The notes under the pieces were generated by a model that saw only the letters and a program-made list of their open reading frames with translations, did not search any database and was not told the origin of the DNA. A program made the translations under genes and the position numbers. From Elephas maximus indicus (lineage: Eukaryota; Chordata; Mammalia; Proboscidea; Elephantidae): a stretch of DNA of 64,000 bases. The stretch spans positions 54,774,635 to 54,838,634 of the forward strand of contig NC_064827.1 in the NCBI RefSeq assembly GCF_024166365.1, given 5' to 3'. The stretch's first letter is position 1, and every line of letters begins with the position of its first letter. Shown here one piece after another: positions 43,608 to 54,654 of this stretch.

Positions 43608-45486
43608 GGGAGTCCCCAGTTTATGATGAGGTTTTGTTTCCATGACTCTGTTGTAAATTGGTTCTGACCTAAGCAGAATACCTTCTTTTTTTTTTTTAAG
43701 TTCTTTGGAGAAAATACTTATCATTGAATAGATTCATTAGAGCAGAACACTATTTTTTTTTTTTTTTGTAACTACTCAAGTTCTTGGCTTTGTTTTATAC
43801 CCAGCACAGCATCCACAACTAATTTCTATTTAGCTACCCAGTTTAGTAACAATTTCAAATCTGTGGTTAAAGATGAAATCAAATTATTTAAAGGAAACAA
43901 AAGTCACCTTTTGATTTAGAGCCAGCTGCCTTAGAGCCAGATGGCTTTTGAAGAATTTGATAGAAGGAACATGATCCCTGTGAACTCACTCAAATCACGA
44001 AAATAATCTAGATTAGAGGGACTCCGCCTTTCATAGAACAAAGGGGGAGACATAGTGCTAATGTAACAATTTACATCTAGCCAGATACATGAGTAAAAGT
44101 CTGATCTTGCCAAAATCTGTCCTATTTTTGCAGACACATAAACTTCATATACAGTGCAGTAACACAGTCACAAGGGATATTTTTCAGATTATAACGCTTA
44201 TAATTACCTATGCATTAGTTGATACGGGTCTTCCTTGTTGAGTATCTTGCTTTTAATTCTTAAATTTTATTAAAAAAATTTTTTTTTTACTGTGCATTAG
44301 GTGAAAGTTGCAGAGCAAATTAGTTTCCCATTTGATAGTTTGTATATGAAGTGTTACATGACATTGGTTTTATTCCCCACAAAGTGCCAGCATTCCCCCC
44401 ATTTCCACCCTAGGTTCTCTGTTTCCTTTTGTCTTGAATTGCTACCCCTTCCTGACATCTCATCTTTGCCCTTGGGCAAATGTTGCCCTTTTGACCTTGT
44501 ATAATTGATTGTTCTAAGGACCGCGTTCCTCTTGGGTATTATTGTTTATTTTATGGGACCGTCTATGGTTTGGCTGAAGGATGGTCTCCAGGAATGGCTT
44601 CAGTTCCAGGTCAGAAGGGTGTTTCAGGGCCATAGTCTCAGGGCTTTTGGTTTTCATAATTATTGCCTTTTATTATCAGTATCTTTATAAATCTGATCTT
44701 TATTTGTCTTTGGGGGTTGGAAATATTACATATAAACTTACAAATATATTTTAGTATATACATACATGTATAAAAAATATACAAATAATAAAAATTTACT
44801 CCAACAATGAAGAAGAGTTGGATGATGTTGGCATTTGGTCAGGTGTAGTAATAACCCCACTTGTGGAAGATTCTGGATTATCTGGATTATCCCTGGGAAT
44901 ACGCATGGTGTTTCTAGTCAGGAAATTAGTGAGAGTTGTCTGTATATTCCATTTCTTTTTTTTTCTTAATGTATTTCACAGTAACATCTCACTGCTTCCC
45001 AAATCTGCCTATCAGCTTCAGCATAATGATCAGAGTTTGGGTCCACGTTTTCAAGCAACTGAAGCCCTTGATTTAGTTTAGAAAAAAATTCCAGCTAATC
45101 CTTTCACTGTAAAATTTTTTGACAACTTCTCTTCTTCCTTTTCCTAATTATTTTTTTCTTAAGTATTTCTTTTCTCTTCAAAATCCAAGTCCTGATCTGT
45201 CAATTCCTCCTCGTCATGATCTGTAAGCTGTCCCATATCAGCAATATCAAGTTCTAAATTCAGCATTCTTGCCATATGGACAATTTACCCACCAATCTCT
45301 TCCATCGTATCATCCTGATCAAATGCTTGGAGTGTGTTCACATACCTCTGCAATTTTTTCCATATTTTTCCTCTGCTTGCATTTTCCTATAGCTTCTTCC
45401 CAGGAAGATGTAATGTTTCAGATACTCTCACAGTCATAAGTGTTCATCATAATGGGAATCTGTTGTAAGTTGGGGACTACCTGTAT
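43608..45486 (-). mobile_element. Tigger-type (pogo/Tc-mariner) DNA transposon with dead transposase
   Basis: The ends are inverted: 'agtccccagtttatgatg' at 43611 and, reversed from 45481, 'gtagtccccaacttacaac', as in Tigger elements. Between 45400 and 44800 the minus strand encodes pieces of the C-terminal part of a Tigger transposase (e.g. LTDHDEEELTDQDLDFEE, FTVKGLAGIF, LQLLENVDPNSDHYAEADRQ) with stops and frameshifts. The N-terminal DNA-binding and DDE regions are not seen, so internal sequence is lost. An L1 3' UTR splits it at 44268-44690. Confidence 0.8.
44268..44690 (-). mobile_element. Lineage-specific L1 3' UTR inserted in Tigger
   Basis: A T-run (reversed poly(A)) then 'actgtgcattaggtgaaagt', 'gcagagcaaattagtttccc', 'ctgacatctcatctttgccc', 'ggaatggcttcagttcca'. 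A relative of 33095-33470 but a different subfamily. Confidence 0.8.
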
Positions 45487-45489
45487 CTT

Positions 45490-45781
45490 GCCTAGTCAGG
45501 GAGATCATAGAAGTCTTTCAGAGGAAATGAAGTTTGAGCTGAGATTTAAAGGTAAGTGAGATTTAATTAGATGAAGAGGTGAGAGAAGACTGGTATAGAC
45601 AGAGCAGCATGTTCAAAGGGCCCTTTGGCAGGAGGGAATAAAATGACAATATGGGCCTAAAAGGTCAGTGTGACCAAGGAGGAAATTTATGGGGGAAGTG
45701 AGGTTCAAGAAGCTAGGGAGGTAGATAAGCTTTGTAGACCACGGTAAGCAATTTTGACTTTATTCTCATATAATTAATTGG
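45490..45781 (-). repeat. L2-type LINE, part 1
   Basis: 'gtttgagctgagatttaaag', 'gttcaaagggccctttggca', 'aagctttgtagaccacggta' are L2 reversed. It continues at 47938. Confidence 0.75.
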
Positions 45782-47935
45782 AATAGACTAAAGAATTTTG
45801 CTGGGTAAAAGATTCTTGGTTGACAGTTTTTTTCTTTCAGTACTTTGAATATACCATTCCACTGCCTTCTAGTCTCCATTGTTTCTGATGAAAAGTTAGC
45901 CATCAGTCTTATTGGGGTTCCCTATATGTGACTAATCATTTATCTATTGCTGCTTTCAAATTTTTCCCTTTGTCTTTCTCTTTTAGCATTTTTACTATAA
46001 TGTGTCTGTGTGTGGATCTCTTTACAATTATCCTACTTGGAGTTCACTGTAAACATTTTGGATGTGTAAAGTTCTCTATCAAATTTGGCAAGTTTTCAGC
46101 CATATTTTCTTCAAACATTTTTTTCTACTCCTCTCTCTTTTCTTCTGGTGTTCCCATTACACATATATTGGTGTGCTTAATGGTGCCCCAGATCCTCTAA
46201 TGTTCTGTTTCTTCATTCTTTTTACTTGCTGTTCTTTGGATTGCATAATCTCTATAGACCTACCTTCAAGTTTGCTGATTCTTTCTGCCAGTTCACACCT
46301 GTTGTTGAGCTTCTCTAGTGAGTTTTTCACTTCAGTTATTGTAATTTTTAACCCCAGAATAACCATTTGGCTCTGTTTTATAATTTTTCTTTTTAATGAT
46401 ATTCTCTATTTGATGACATATTGTCAACATACCTTTCTTTACTTCTTTCAGCATAATTTCTTTTAGTTCTCTGAACATATTTATAATGGCTGCTTTAAAC
46501 ATTTTCTCTGTTAAACCAGACATCTGGGCCCTCTCATAGGCAGTTTCTATTACCTGCTTTATTTCTTGAGTATGGGTCACATGGTACTTTTTTTTTATGT
46601 CTTGTAATTTTTTATTGAAAACTGGACATTTTAGGTACTATATATTTTAACATCTCTGGATACTGATTCTATGTCCCCACCCCAGGCCATCAGAACGTGT
46701 TTTTGTTTTTGTTTGCCTGTTTATTTGTTTGGTATCTTGTCTGGATTATTTTAGTAAAGTCTATTTCCTTCAAAGTGTGAAGCCTGATGTTGCTCTTCAA
46801 AGGTGCAACCTTAGGCGTGCACACAGTCACGGTGGGATGACAGTAGTTTTAGCAGGACTCACTTTGACTGTCTCTTTCCCTGATCCCTCTGTTAAGCTGC
46901 CTGCCTCTGCTAGGCTCCACTGATTGCTGGCTGATTATTATTGTTGACAATGCCCTAGGACATAAATGGCTCCACAGTCTGACCCAATCAAATTCCAGCT
47001 CCTTAGCAGGAGTAGTTTTGGAGGCCAGTCTTTGAGGTTTGTTCTGACCCCAAAGGGGCTCTTCTAAATGGCCTATGGTTTAGCTTCTTGCCCCCATGAA
47101 TCTACCAGCCTCCTTTTAATTGCTTACCACCAAAATCTACCGTTATTTTAAAGATGTCTTTATGCTTGGATTTTCCCACACTCTGTAAAGTCATTTTCTT
47201 TGGGGAGAGTTTTGGAGCTCTCTGTTCTTATGGACTGCCTCTTCCCCTGGGCAAAATCTCTGAGCCACTGCCAGAACTGGGGCAAGGACTGTGGTTCATA
47301 TGTGTTGGAGCGACACCTGTGTTTATGAGTAGGGCATTGTGTGGGGGCAGTAGCCTGTGGTTTTCTTGGCTTGCCTCAATCAGCAGAGAACCTACACCCT
47401 ATAAGAAAGTTGGGGCAAAGGCACTCAGGGCCCCAGTATTCTCAGGTTGCTATGCCTGGTGTACAGCCTCCACCTATGAGTAGGAGCTGGATAGAACAAC
47501 AGATCACCTGACCTCTTGGCTGCACTCAGCAGGACTTTAGCCTCTACAACTCAGAAGTGGGGGAAATGAGAAATGCTGGTAGTCTGTACCTCCTGGGGGA
47601 GATATCATAAACCCTTGACTGGCTGCTAAGGAGAGATGCAGCCCCATTTTCTTGGTAGCATCTGCCTGGATTGGAGCTTCCATCATCAAGCTGAAATCAG
47701 AAAGGAGGCAGAAAGAAGTAGATTATGGATCAAGTTCCATAGACTCTCACTGTTTTTACCATTATTTAGCAGATTTTCTGGAATAAAGGTTTCTTCATTT
47801 GCTGTATGCCCTTAAGACAATTTACTGAGACTTTAAATGGCTGTTTTTGTATACATAGTTCTCACTAGCTACAGTTGCTTCACTGGAGAGTGGGTCCATA
47901 GAGCTCTTCACACCACCATTCTAGAAGTAGAACTC
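45782..47935 (-). mobile_element. Old L1 5' region with ORF1 remnant (HAL1-like)
   Basis: The minus strand encodes an L1 ORF1-like protein in broken frames. The coiled-coil portion is at 46580-46160 (SGLTEKMFKAAIINMFRELK; LEKLNNRCELAERISKLEGR), and the RNA-binding part, full of stops, runs on to about 45800. To the right, 46600-47935 is a GC-richer 5' UTR-like region. No ORF2 is present, as in HAL1 (half-L1) elements, though a truncated L1 is possible. ORFs read on the + strand here (45928-46466, 47154-47483) are shadows. Confidence 0.75.
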
Positions 47936-47937
47936 CA

Positions 47938-48115
47938 GAAGGTTCTTAAAGAGAGGTTTCAAACATGATCAGAAGATCCTTCTGGCTGTTCGATGGAGAA
48001 TAGATCAAAGGGAGATCAGAGTGGAAGCAGACACAATACACACCAGTTAGGAAGTGAATGGAGAAATCCAAGAGACAATGGTGACTAAAGTGGTAGTGTG
48101 GAGATGAAGTGGGCA
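47938..48115 (-). repeat. L2-type LINE, part 2
   Basis: 'aaacatgatcagaagatcct', 'tctggctgttcgatggagaa', 'accagttaggaagtgaatgg' continue the L2 interrupted at 45781. Confidence 0.7.
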
Positions 48116-48205
48116 GGGACCATATCTTTTGTTCATCATTGTAATTCCATCACCTAGCATATAGTAGGTACTCAATAAATATTTGTTGAATGAAAGAATG
48201 AATGA
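48116..48205 (+). repeat. L2-type LINE 3' end
   Basis: 'accatatcttttgttcatca', 'cacctagcatatagtaggta', 'ctcaataaatatttgttgaa' is the classic L2 3' terminus. Confidence 0.85.
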
Positions 48206-48296
48206 CTCCTGCCATTTCTGCAATTAAATGTATACATTATTAAGCTTCTGATCATTGACTTTTCTTTTGCTCTGATTCTGGAATAAGGCAATACTT

Positions 48297-48470
48297 GGAA
48301 ACCCTGGTGGTGTTGTGGTTTAAGAGCTACAGCTGTTAACCAAAAGGTCGGCAGTTCAAATCCATCAGACACTCCTTGGAAACCCTATGGGGCAGTTCTA
48401 CCCTGTCCTTTAGGGTTGCTATGAGTTGGCATTGACTCGACAGCAATGGGCTTTTTTTTTTTTTTTGGTT
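48297..48470 (+). mobile_element. AfroSINE, first of a tandem pair
   Basis: Forward and full length: 'ggaaaccctggtggtgttgt' to 'gcattgactcgacagcaatg', then a T-run and 'ggtt'. The next SINE starts at the following base. Confidence 0.95.
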
Positions 48471-48639
48471 GGAAACCCTGGTGGCATAGTGGTTGAGTGC
48501 TACGGATGCTAACCAAAAGGTCAGCAGTTGGAATCCACCAGGTGCTCTGTGGAAACCCTATAGGGCAGTTCTGCTCTTTCCTATAGGGTCACAATGAGTC
48601 AGAATTGACTCTACAGCAACGGATTTGTTTTTGTTTTGT
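48471..48639 (+). mobile_element. AfroSINE, second of a tandem pair
   Basis: Forward and full length from 'ggaaaccctggtggcatagt' to 'gcaacggatttgtttttg'. Diverged from the first copy, so it is not a recent duplication. Confidence 0.95.
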
Positions 48640-50028
48640 GGAAAAGGGTTGAGAAGTTATAGTAGGAATTCCAGTATAACAGGAAACCTCTGTGTATGCT
48701 CAGACAGGTCATGTACTCTGAACCAAGAAAACTTCACAGAAGAGAAAACATTTGATCAGGGCCTTGAAAAGTAACGCTATAAAGGAAAAGGAGAAAATTT
48801 TAGACCTTTCTAACTACACTTTTTAAGGAAACATTTTAATTAGCAGGAAGTCTCTGGAATATTGTCTGGATTTATAATCTTCATAAAATTCAACTTTATC
48901 CTTTTCTCAGCATCCTTAAATGTACATGAAGGAGGCTAAGTGAGCTGATCTGTACGAGCTAATTCTAACGTTCTAAGAATCTATGCTTCCATGATTGGAA
49001 ATCTGCAAGGAATAAATTATGAAAGGAACAAAATGGTTTTCCTACTAGATGCTAAACTTGAACCAGGAAAAATGCATTTTAATTTGGAATATGTGTTGTT
49101 TCCCTCTTAAGCCTTGAGCTTCACACATGTGAAGAAGTAGTTTAGAAGAGCTTAGAAAAAGAATAGGGAAAATATGGTTATATTGAGCATATTTTATATT
49201 TATATAATTATTTTGGTCACCGGAAGTGATAAATTCAGCAAAACCTAAGTGAATGAACATCAACCCAATCTGCTGCCCTCTTTCTGTATTCAACTGATTT
49301 CTAACAATTAGTTTCATTTTTAATTTTTTTCCTAAACATTTTTGGGGTCAATGGATCCCTTGAAAATCCTATGAAATATATAGATGCACACATATACAAC
49401 AAACACACACACAGGAAAATGCACATATCCACAAATTTATAACTTGAGAGGGTCCCCCAACCCTTAAGGGCTTAGGGTCCCAGAGTAAGAAAAGCCTGGG
49501 TTATATTGTTATTTAAAGTTTACAAAGGGCTTTTTTGTATCTTATATAACACTTACACAACTCCGTGAAATGAAACATTATTAGCACTATCTTACATATG
49601 AAGAAAATTGGGCTTTAGAGGGATTTACTGTTCATCTTTTTCTAGGAATATAACTTGCTAGATTATTCAGAACAATCTTTCTTTTGTTCTTTTTGTAGAA
49701 AAATAAAAACTATATCCTTAAAAGCATCAAAGAACTGACACGATAGTAAAAAGTAAAATAAAATTTAAAAAGCAAAACAAACAAAAAACACCACTGGCTA
49801 AAATGTAAACAAAAAAAAAAAGGTCAGAACTGAGATGGTAAAAGAAAGCACTAAAGGTCCTTTTGCGCAGAGGTGTTAATGACCTCTCAAGGCACAGGGA
49901 AAGGAAATCAAAGCACAGTTCTTGCCAAGGTTTATCTCCAAAAGAGAGACCACTTCACTCCAGTGAAAGCAAGGCACCAAAGTGTTATACCCCCCCATTC
50001 CAGGGGACTGAAAAATTTTTGCCTTACT
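48640..50028. other. Mostly unassigned; MIR at 49505-49660
   Basis: 'aaagtttacaaagggctttt' with 'gaagaaaattgggctttag' gives a reversed MIR. A CA run lies at 49401-49412. The ORF at 49045-49317 shows no domain. Confidence 0.4.
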
Positions 50029-50039
50029 GCTGAGCCTAA

Positions 50040-50210
50040 GGAAACTGTGGTGGCATAGTGGTTAAGTGATACAGCTGCTAAACAAAAGATCGGCAGTTCA
50101 AATCCACCAGGTGCTCCCTGGAAACTCTATGGGGCAGTTCTACTTTGTCCTATAGGGTCACTATGAATTGAAATCGACTGGACAGTAACAGGTTTGGGTT
50201 TTGGTTTTTG
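50040..50210 (+). mobile_element. AfroSINE with perfect 11-bp target-site duplication
   Basis: Forward: 'ggaaactgtggtggcatagt' (50040) to 'ggtttgggttttggtttttg'. Target duplication 'gctgagcctaa' at 50029-50039 and 50211-50221. Confidence 0.97.
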
Positions 50211-50221
50211 GCTGAGCCTAA

Positions 50222-50785
50222 CAGGGTAAAAAGACTGAAAAGTTGTGATAACAAGTTATCCTTCATTGAAATCTGCAGCCTATTTTCACATCATGGAATT
50301 CGGGTGGTCCAAAAGAATCACAACCCTTGAATTTATTTTAAACTGGTTCTGAATTGGCAATGCTTTTGACCACCTGACAGAACCAAATATATATCCTCTT
50401 TAGAGGAAAAAACCTTCATCCTAAGCTTCAAAAGGTCCCACATAAAATTTTTCATATAAATGAGCAGCACACAGTAAAAAAATTTACCAAGTATACAAAC
50501 AAGGCACTATGAACAAGAATCTTTAGAAACAATATAACAAATAGACAACATAAACAGACTTTTACGGATTTCCAGTGTTGGAATTATCAGACACAGTCTA
50601 TAAAACCACTTGCCTATTATGTTTTGCTTTGTTTCACTTTTTTAGTAATAGCTGGGGAAGAGGCTATTAAAAAAAAAAAAAAAATTCCTGGAGAAATCTC
50701 ACTTCTGATTGGAGAAGCTAAAGAGATGAGGATCCTCCCCTAGGGCCCAGAGAGAAACAGAAAGGCTAGTTCTGCTTATGCCCTG
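50222..50785. other. Unassigned sequence
   Basis: No repeat or gene recognised; A-run at 50669-50684. Confidence 0.4.
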
Positions 50786-51776
50786 AATTCATACTCCTAG
50801 CCTCCAGAACTATGGGAGAATAAATTTCTGTTCTTTATAGTCACCCACTTGTGGGGTTTTTTTCTTTCTTTCTTTCTTCCTTTTTTACACATGGACATCC
50901 AGTTTTGCCAGCACCATTTGTTTAAAAGACTATCATTTCTCCATTTAGTGGACTTTGGTCCTTTGTCAAAGATCAGCTGACCATAAGTGGATGGATTTAC
51001 ATCTGGATTCTCAATTCTGTTCCATTGGTCTGTGTGTTTGTCGACGTACCAGTACCAGGGTGTTTTGACTACCATGGCTGTATATTAGGTTCTGAGCTCA
51101 AGTAGTGTTGAGGCCTCCTACTTTGTTCTTTTTCTTCAATAACGCTTTGCTTATCTGGGGCCTCTTTCCTTTCCGTATAAAGTTGATTAGTTTTTCCATC
51201 TCGTTAAAGAATGTTGTTGGTATTTGGACTGGGATTGCATTATATCTGTAAATTGCTTTGGGTAGGACTGACATTTTCATAATGTGAGTCTTCCTATCTG
51301 TGAGCACGGTTTGTTTTTCCATTTATGCAGGTCTCTTTTGTTTTCTTGCAATAGTGCTTTGAAGTTTTCTTTGTATAGATCTTTTATGTCCCTGGTTAGA
51401 TTTATTCCTAAGTATTTTAGGGACTGTATGGTTTTCCTTTTCGAAGTTCTCATTGTTGGTATAGGAATCCAACTGATTTTTGTATGTTGAGCTTGTATCC
51501 TGCTACATCTTTCTATTAGTTCCAGTAGTTTTCTTGTGGAATTTTTGGGGTTCTCTATGTACAGGATCACATCATCTGCTAATAGGAACAGTTTTACTTA
51601 TTCCTTTCCAATCTGAATGCCCTTTACTTCTTTTTCTTGCCTTACTGTTATAACTGGGACTTTCAGCACAACGTTAAATAGGAGTGGTGATAAAAGACGT
51701 CTTTGTCTTGTTCCCAATGTGATTTTGTTGTTGTTGTTGTTGTTGTTACAGCAGCAGTAGCAAACTAAGATAGTAA
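50786..51776 (+). repeat. MLT1-like LTR 3' end, split by an L1
   Basis: Left piece 'cctagcctccagaactatgg' and 'gagaataaatttctgttctt' (50796-50853); right piece 'gttacagcagcagtagcaaa', 'ctaagata' (51745-51773). These are adjacent in MLT1 LTR 3' ends and are separated by L1 sequence. Confidence 0.75.
50855..51725 (-). mobile_element. L1 ORF2 C-terminal fragment with an internal A-rich 3' end
   Basis: Minus-strand ORF pieces (51570-51277, 51322-51098, 51075-50797) give L1 ORF2 sequence: [48 protein letters not shown] and [14 protein letters not shown]. The match stops right after that last segment, where the codons run into an A/G-rich tract (reversed on + as a T/C run, 50857-50886). The final ORF2 codons and the whole 3' UTR are missing. 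5' truncated near 51725. Frameshifts make it non-functional. Confidence 0.88.
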
Positions 51777-51869
51777 GAGTAAATTTTAGTTCATACTAAA
51801 CACACATTTTAGCTATTAAAAACTGAAATTTCTTCTTCTTTTTAATCATTCATTGTTTTAAAACTAAAG

Positions 51870-52620
51870 GCTAGGATTTGGATAGACATTTCACCAAAGA
51901 TGATATTCCAGTGGTCACCAAGCACATGAAAAGATATTCACTGTCATTAGTCATTAAAGAGATGCAAATCAAAACTACAATGAGATACTACCTCACTCCT
52001 ATTAGAATGTTGTTGTTGTTGCTGTTAGGTGCCATCGAGTCAATTCTGACTCATAGCAACCCTATAGACCACATAGGACAGAGTAGAACTGCCCCATAGG
52101 GTTTCCAAGGAGTGGCTGGTGGATTTGAACAGCCGATCTTTTGGTTAGCTATGCCACCAGGGCTCCCTATTAGAGTCGTAATGATAAAAAACAACAACAA
52201 CAACAAAAATCAGAAAACAACAGGTGTTGAAAAGGTTGTGGAAGAACTGGAACCCTCATATATTGCTGGTAGGAATGTACAGTGGTACAGCCACTATGGA
52301 GAACAGTTTGGAGGCTCCTCAAAAAGTTGAACATAGAACTGCCATATGACCCAGCAATTCAATCCTAGGTATATACCCAGAAGAAGTGAAGGCAGGAATA
52401 CAAACCAAAACCTGTACACCAGTGTTCACTGAAGCACTTTTCAGAACAGCCAAAAGGTGGAAACAACTGAAATGCCCATTAAGAGAAGAAAGGATAAACA
52501 AAATGTAATATATATACACACACACACCCACACACAGTGGAATACAACTCAACCTAAATTTAGAGAAATGAAGTCCTGATGCATGCCACTACATTGATGA
52601 ACCTTGAAAACATCACGCTG
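51870..52620 (+). mobile_element. Old L1 3' end of ORF2 / 3' UTR
   Basis: 'tggatagacatttcaccaaa', 'cagtggtcaccaagcacatg', 'aactgccatatgacccagca', 'gggaatacaactcaac'-like end and 'catcacgctgagtgatg'. An AfroSINE interrupts it at 52010-52165, and a CA microsatellite lies at 52516-52537. Confidence 0.85.
52010..52165 (-). mobile_element. AfroSINE inserted in old L1
   Basis: Reversed: 'ttgttgttgttgctgttagg' to 'ctatgccaccagggctcc'. The L1 word 'cctattaga' occurs on both sides (51998-52006 and 52166-52174). Confidence 0.94.
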
Positions 52621-52626
52621 AGTGAT

Positions 52627-53084
52627 GTTTACTTGTGGTATTTCTGTTAAAGCAGCACTATAGATAACTAAGACGGGGTATCTTAGTTACCTAGAGCTGC
52701 TATAACAGAAATACTACAAATGGATGGCTTTAACAAACAGAAATTTATTTTCTCACAGTTTAGGAGGCTAGAAGTCCAAATTCAAGGTGCCAGCTCTAGG
52801 GGGAGGCTTTCTTTCTCTGTTGGCTCTGGAGGAAAGTACTTGTCCCTTTTAGCTTCTGCTCCTGGGTAATCTTATGCGGCTTGAAGATCACTGCTTTCTT
52901 TCTTGCTTGTTTAATCTCGTTTATATCTCAAAAGAGACTGACTCAAGATACACCCTACGTTAATCCTGCCTTGTTAATGCAACAAAGAAAATCCATTCCC
53001 AAATGGGATTATAACCACAGATATGGAGGGTTAGGATTTAAAACACATATTTTGGGGAGACATAATTCAATCCATAACAGGGAG
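52627..53084 (-). mobile_element. MLT1-like LTR with a head-to-head LTR end
   Basis: 52676-53084 is a reversed LTR: 'tatcttagttacctagagct' terminus, 'agaaatttattttctcacag', ending 'gagacataattcaatccata'. Directly left, 52627-52673 is a forward LTR end ('ggtatttctgttaaagcagc', 'actatagataactaagac'). The two termini meet at about 52674, forming a palindrome of ~47-bp arms. Confidence 0.8.
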
Positions 53085-53350
53085 CACTGAGTTTATGTTC
53101 ATGGTAGTAGAATGATTTGAAAAAGGATAGTGAGAATAGTTGTACAACTTGAAGAATATAATCAATGTCACTTAATTGTACTTGTGAAATTGCTGAGCAG
53201 GCATTTTTTTTTAATGTATATCTTTACCTCAATTAAAAAAAAAATTAAAGGCTAAATTAAGAAAATTATTATTATCGATAATAATTGTGTCCTAGAGGAG
53301 GAATGAGTTAAAAATGATCTGCTCCAGGTATCAGACATGGTCAGATATGC
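53085..53350. other. Unassigned AT-rich sequence
   Basis: No gene or named repeat recognised. Confidence 0.35.
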
Positions 53351-53354
53351 CATT

Positions 53355-53520
53355 GTAATCTTGCAAAGTGCTCTCCTTCATTTAGTAATCATGATTCAAT
53401 GTCACAGAGGACACAGGTAGTTCACAGAGATATGTAACCTGCACACGGTCCCACAGCTAGTAATTTGCCAAGCTGGTTATCAAACCTACATTTGTCTGAT
53501 TCTAGAACCCAGAGTGTCAG
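53355..53520 (-). repeat. MIR SINE, diverged
   Basis: 'cacagaggacacaggtagtt', 'cacggtcccacagctagtaa', 'gtctgattctagaacccaga' are reversed MIR. 53521-54350 has nothing else recognised. Confidence 0.65.
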
Positions 53521-54354
53521 GATGCTTGAATTCTAACAAGAAAGGCAAAGTAAGAAATAAGGGCAGTTGAGCTTCAGGCTCTTTTTGAAAAAGGAACCTT
53601 TGCTTCAGGGAAGTTCATTACTTTTGTCATGAACCTTGGTTCCTAGATTATAAATTATCTCTACCAATACTCTCCTAAGCAATTACCCTGAGGCCTGAAA
53701 GAGTTTATGCACCTTCCCATAGGAAGCAATTTACTTTCCTTTCCCAGGAGAATAAGGGCTCATTAAGCTTCTAAATAAGACATTTTTTCCTATTACCTGA
53801 TTGCTTTAACAGACATTTAAATTTTTTTCTAAATAATATTAAAATAATATAGAGGATCTACTTTCAGAATTTAGAAGAGGCTACAATGATGAACTAAATG
53901 GGCTTTCTCAATAGAATAATACCTGAAGGCACTGGTGCTCATTCTATATTACATGTGCCTTGACATTTACTTCCTAGAGAGGCTCCCGCATTTACAGTAT
54001 TTTTAAACGTGAGACTGCTCTCAAGACACAACTTTTAATTCCACTGTGACATTATCCTTTCTTTTTACCCGAAGACATGAATGACTTGTGTTTGGCAACA
54101 CGTGAAGAAAATTGCTGATATCAGGAAAAAGACTGATAATAGAATCAGAACTTTAAAGACAGGAGAGTTGGGATCGGGTTACTAAATCCTTGGCAAAATT
54201 TCAACTAGAATTTTCAGTGAAAAGTTCTCACCGTGGAAGGACTTACATCCTAGGAAGGCATCTGTCTGGCAGAAAGAGGATTCAGACTTAACAAACATTT
54301 GTTGAAGGCCTGTTGTTATACGCCATGAAGGCTCTCATACTTTTTCATCTTCCA

Positions 54355-54620
54355 CGATGATGCAATCAAGGAGTTTTGTTCATACCTATTTCATGAAGGG
54401 GAAAATTACGTTTAGCGGAGAAGCTAAGGGACTTGCCCGAGTTCTCACAACTAAAAATTATTTGCCCTCATGGACTTGAACCTCCAACTTCTCAGTTAGC
54501 AACCGAGCATGTTAATCATTTGCACCACCCAAAGACTCCATCCTCACAACTAGTACGTGGCAAAATGGGTGTGTAAACTCACCTGTCTCAAGTCTCTTTC
54601 CACTACGCTACAGCTGGTTC
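54355..54620 (-). repeat. MIR SINE split by a partial AfroSINE
   Basis: 'ctaagggacttgcccgagtt' (left) and 'tttccactacgctac' (right) are reversed MIR parts; the sequence between includes 54453-54541. Confidence 0.6.
54453..54541 (-). mobile_element. AfroSINE head fragment (long variant)
   Basis: 'ctcatggacttgaacctcca', 'agttagcaaccgagcatgt', 'tttgcaccacccaaagactc' is the reversed tRNA-like head. Flanked by 'ctcacaact' (54444-54452 and 54543-54551). Confidence 0.9.
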
Positions 54621-54654
54621 CCTACACCTGGCCACATCTATCACTAAGTGGCAT

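Noticed and set aside
48297..48639. tRNA genes suggested by A- and B-box-like motifs
   Set aside because: They are the tRNA-derived heads of AfroSINEs; no cloverleaf with an anticodon stem can be completed.
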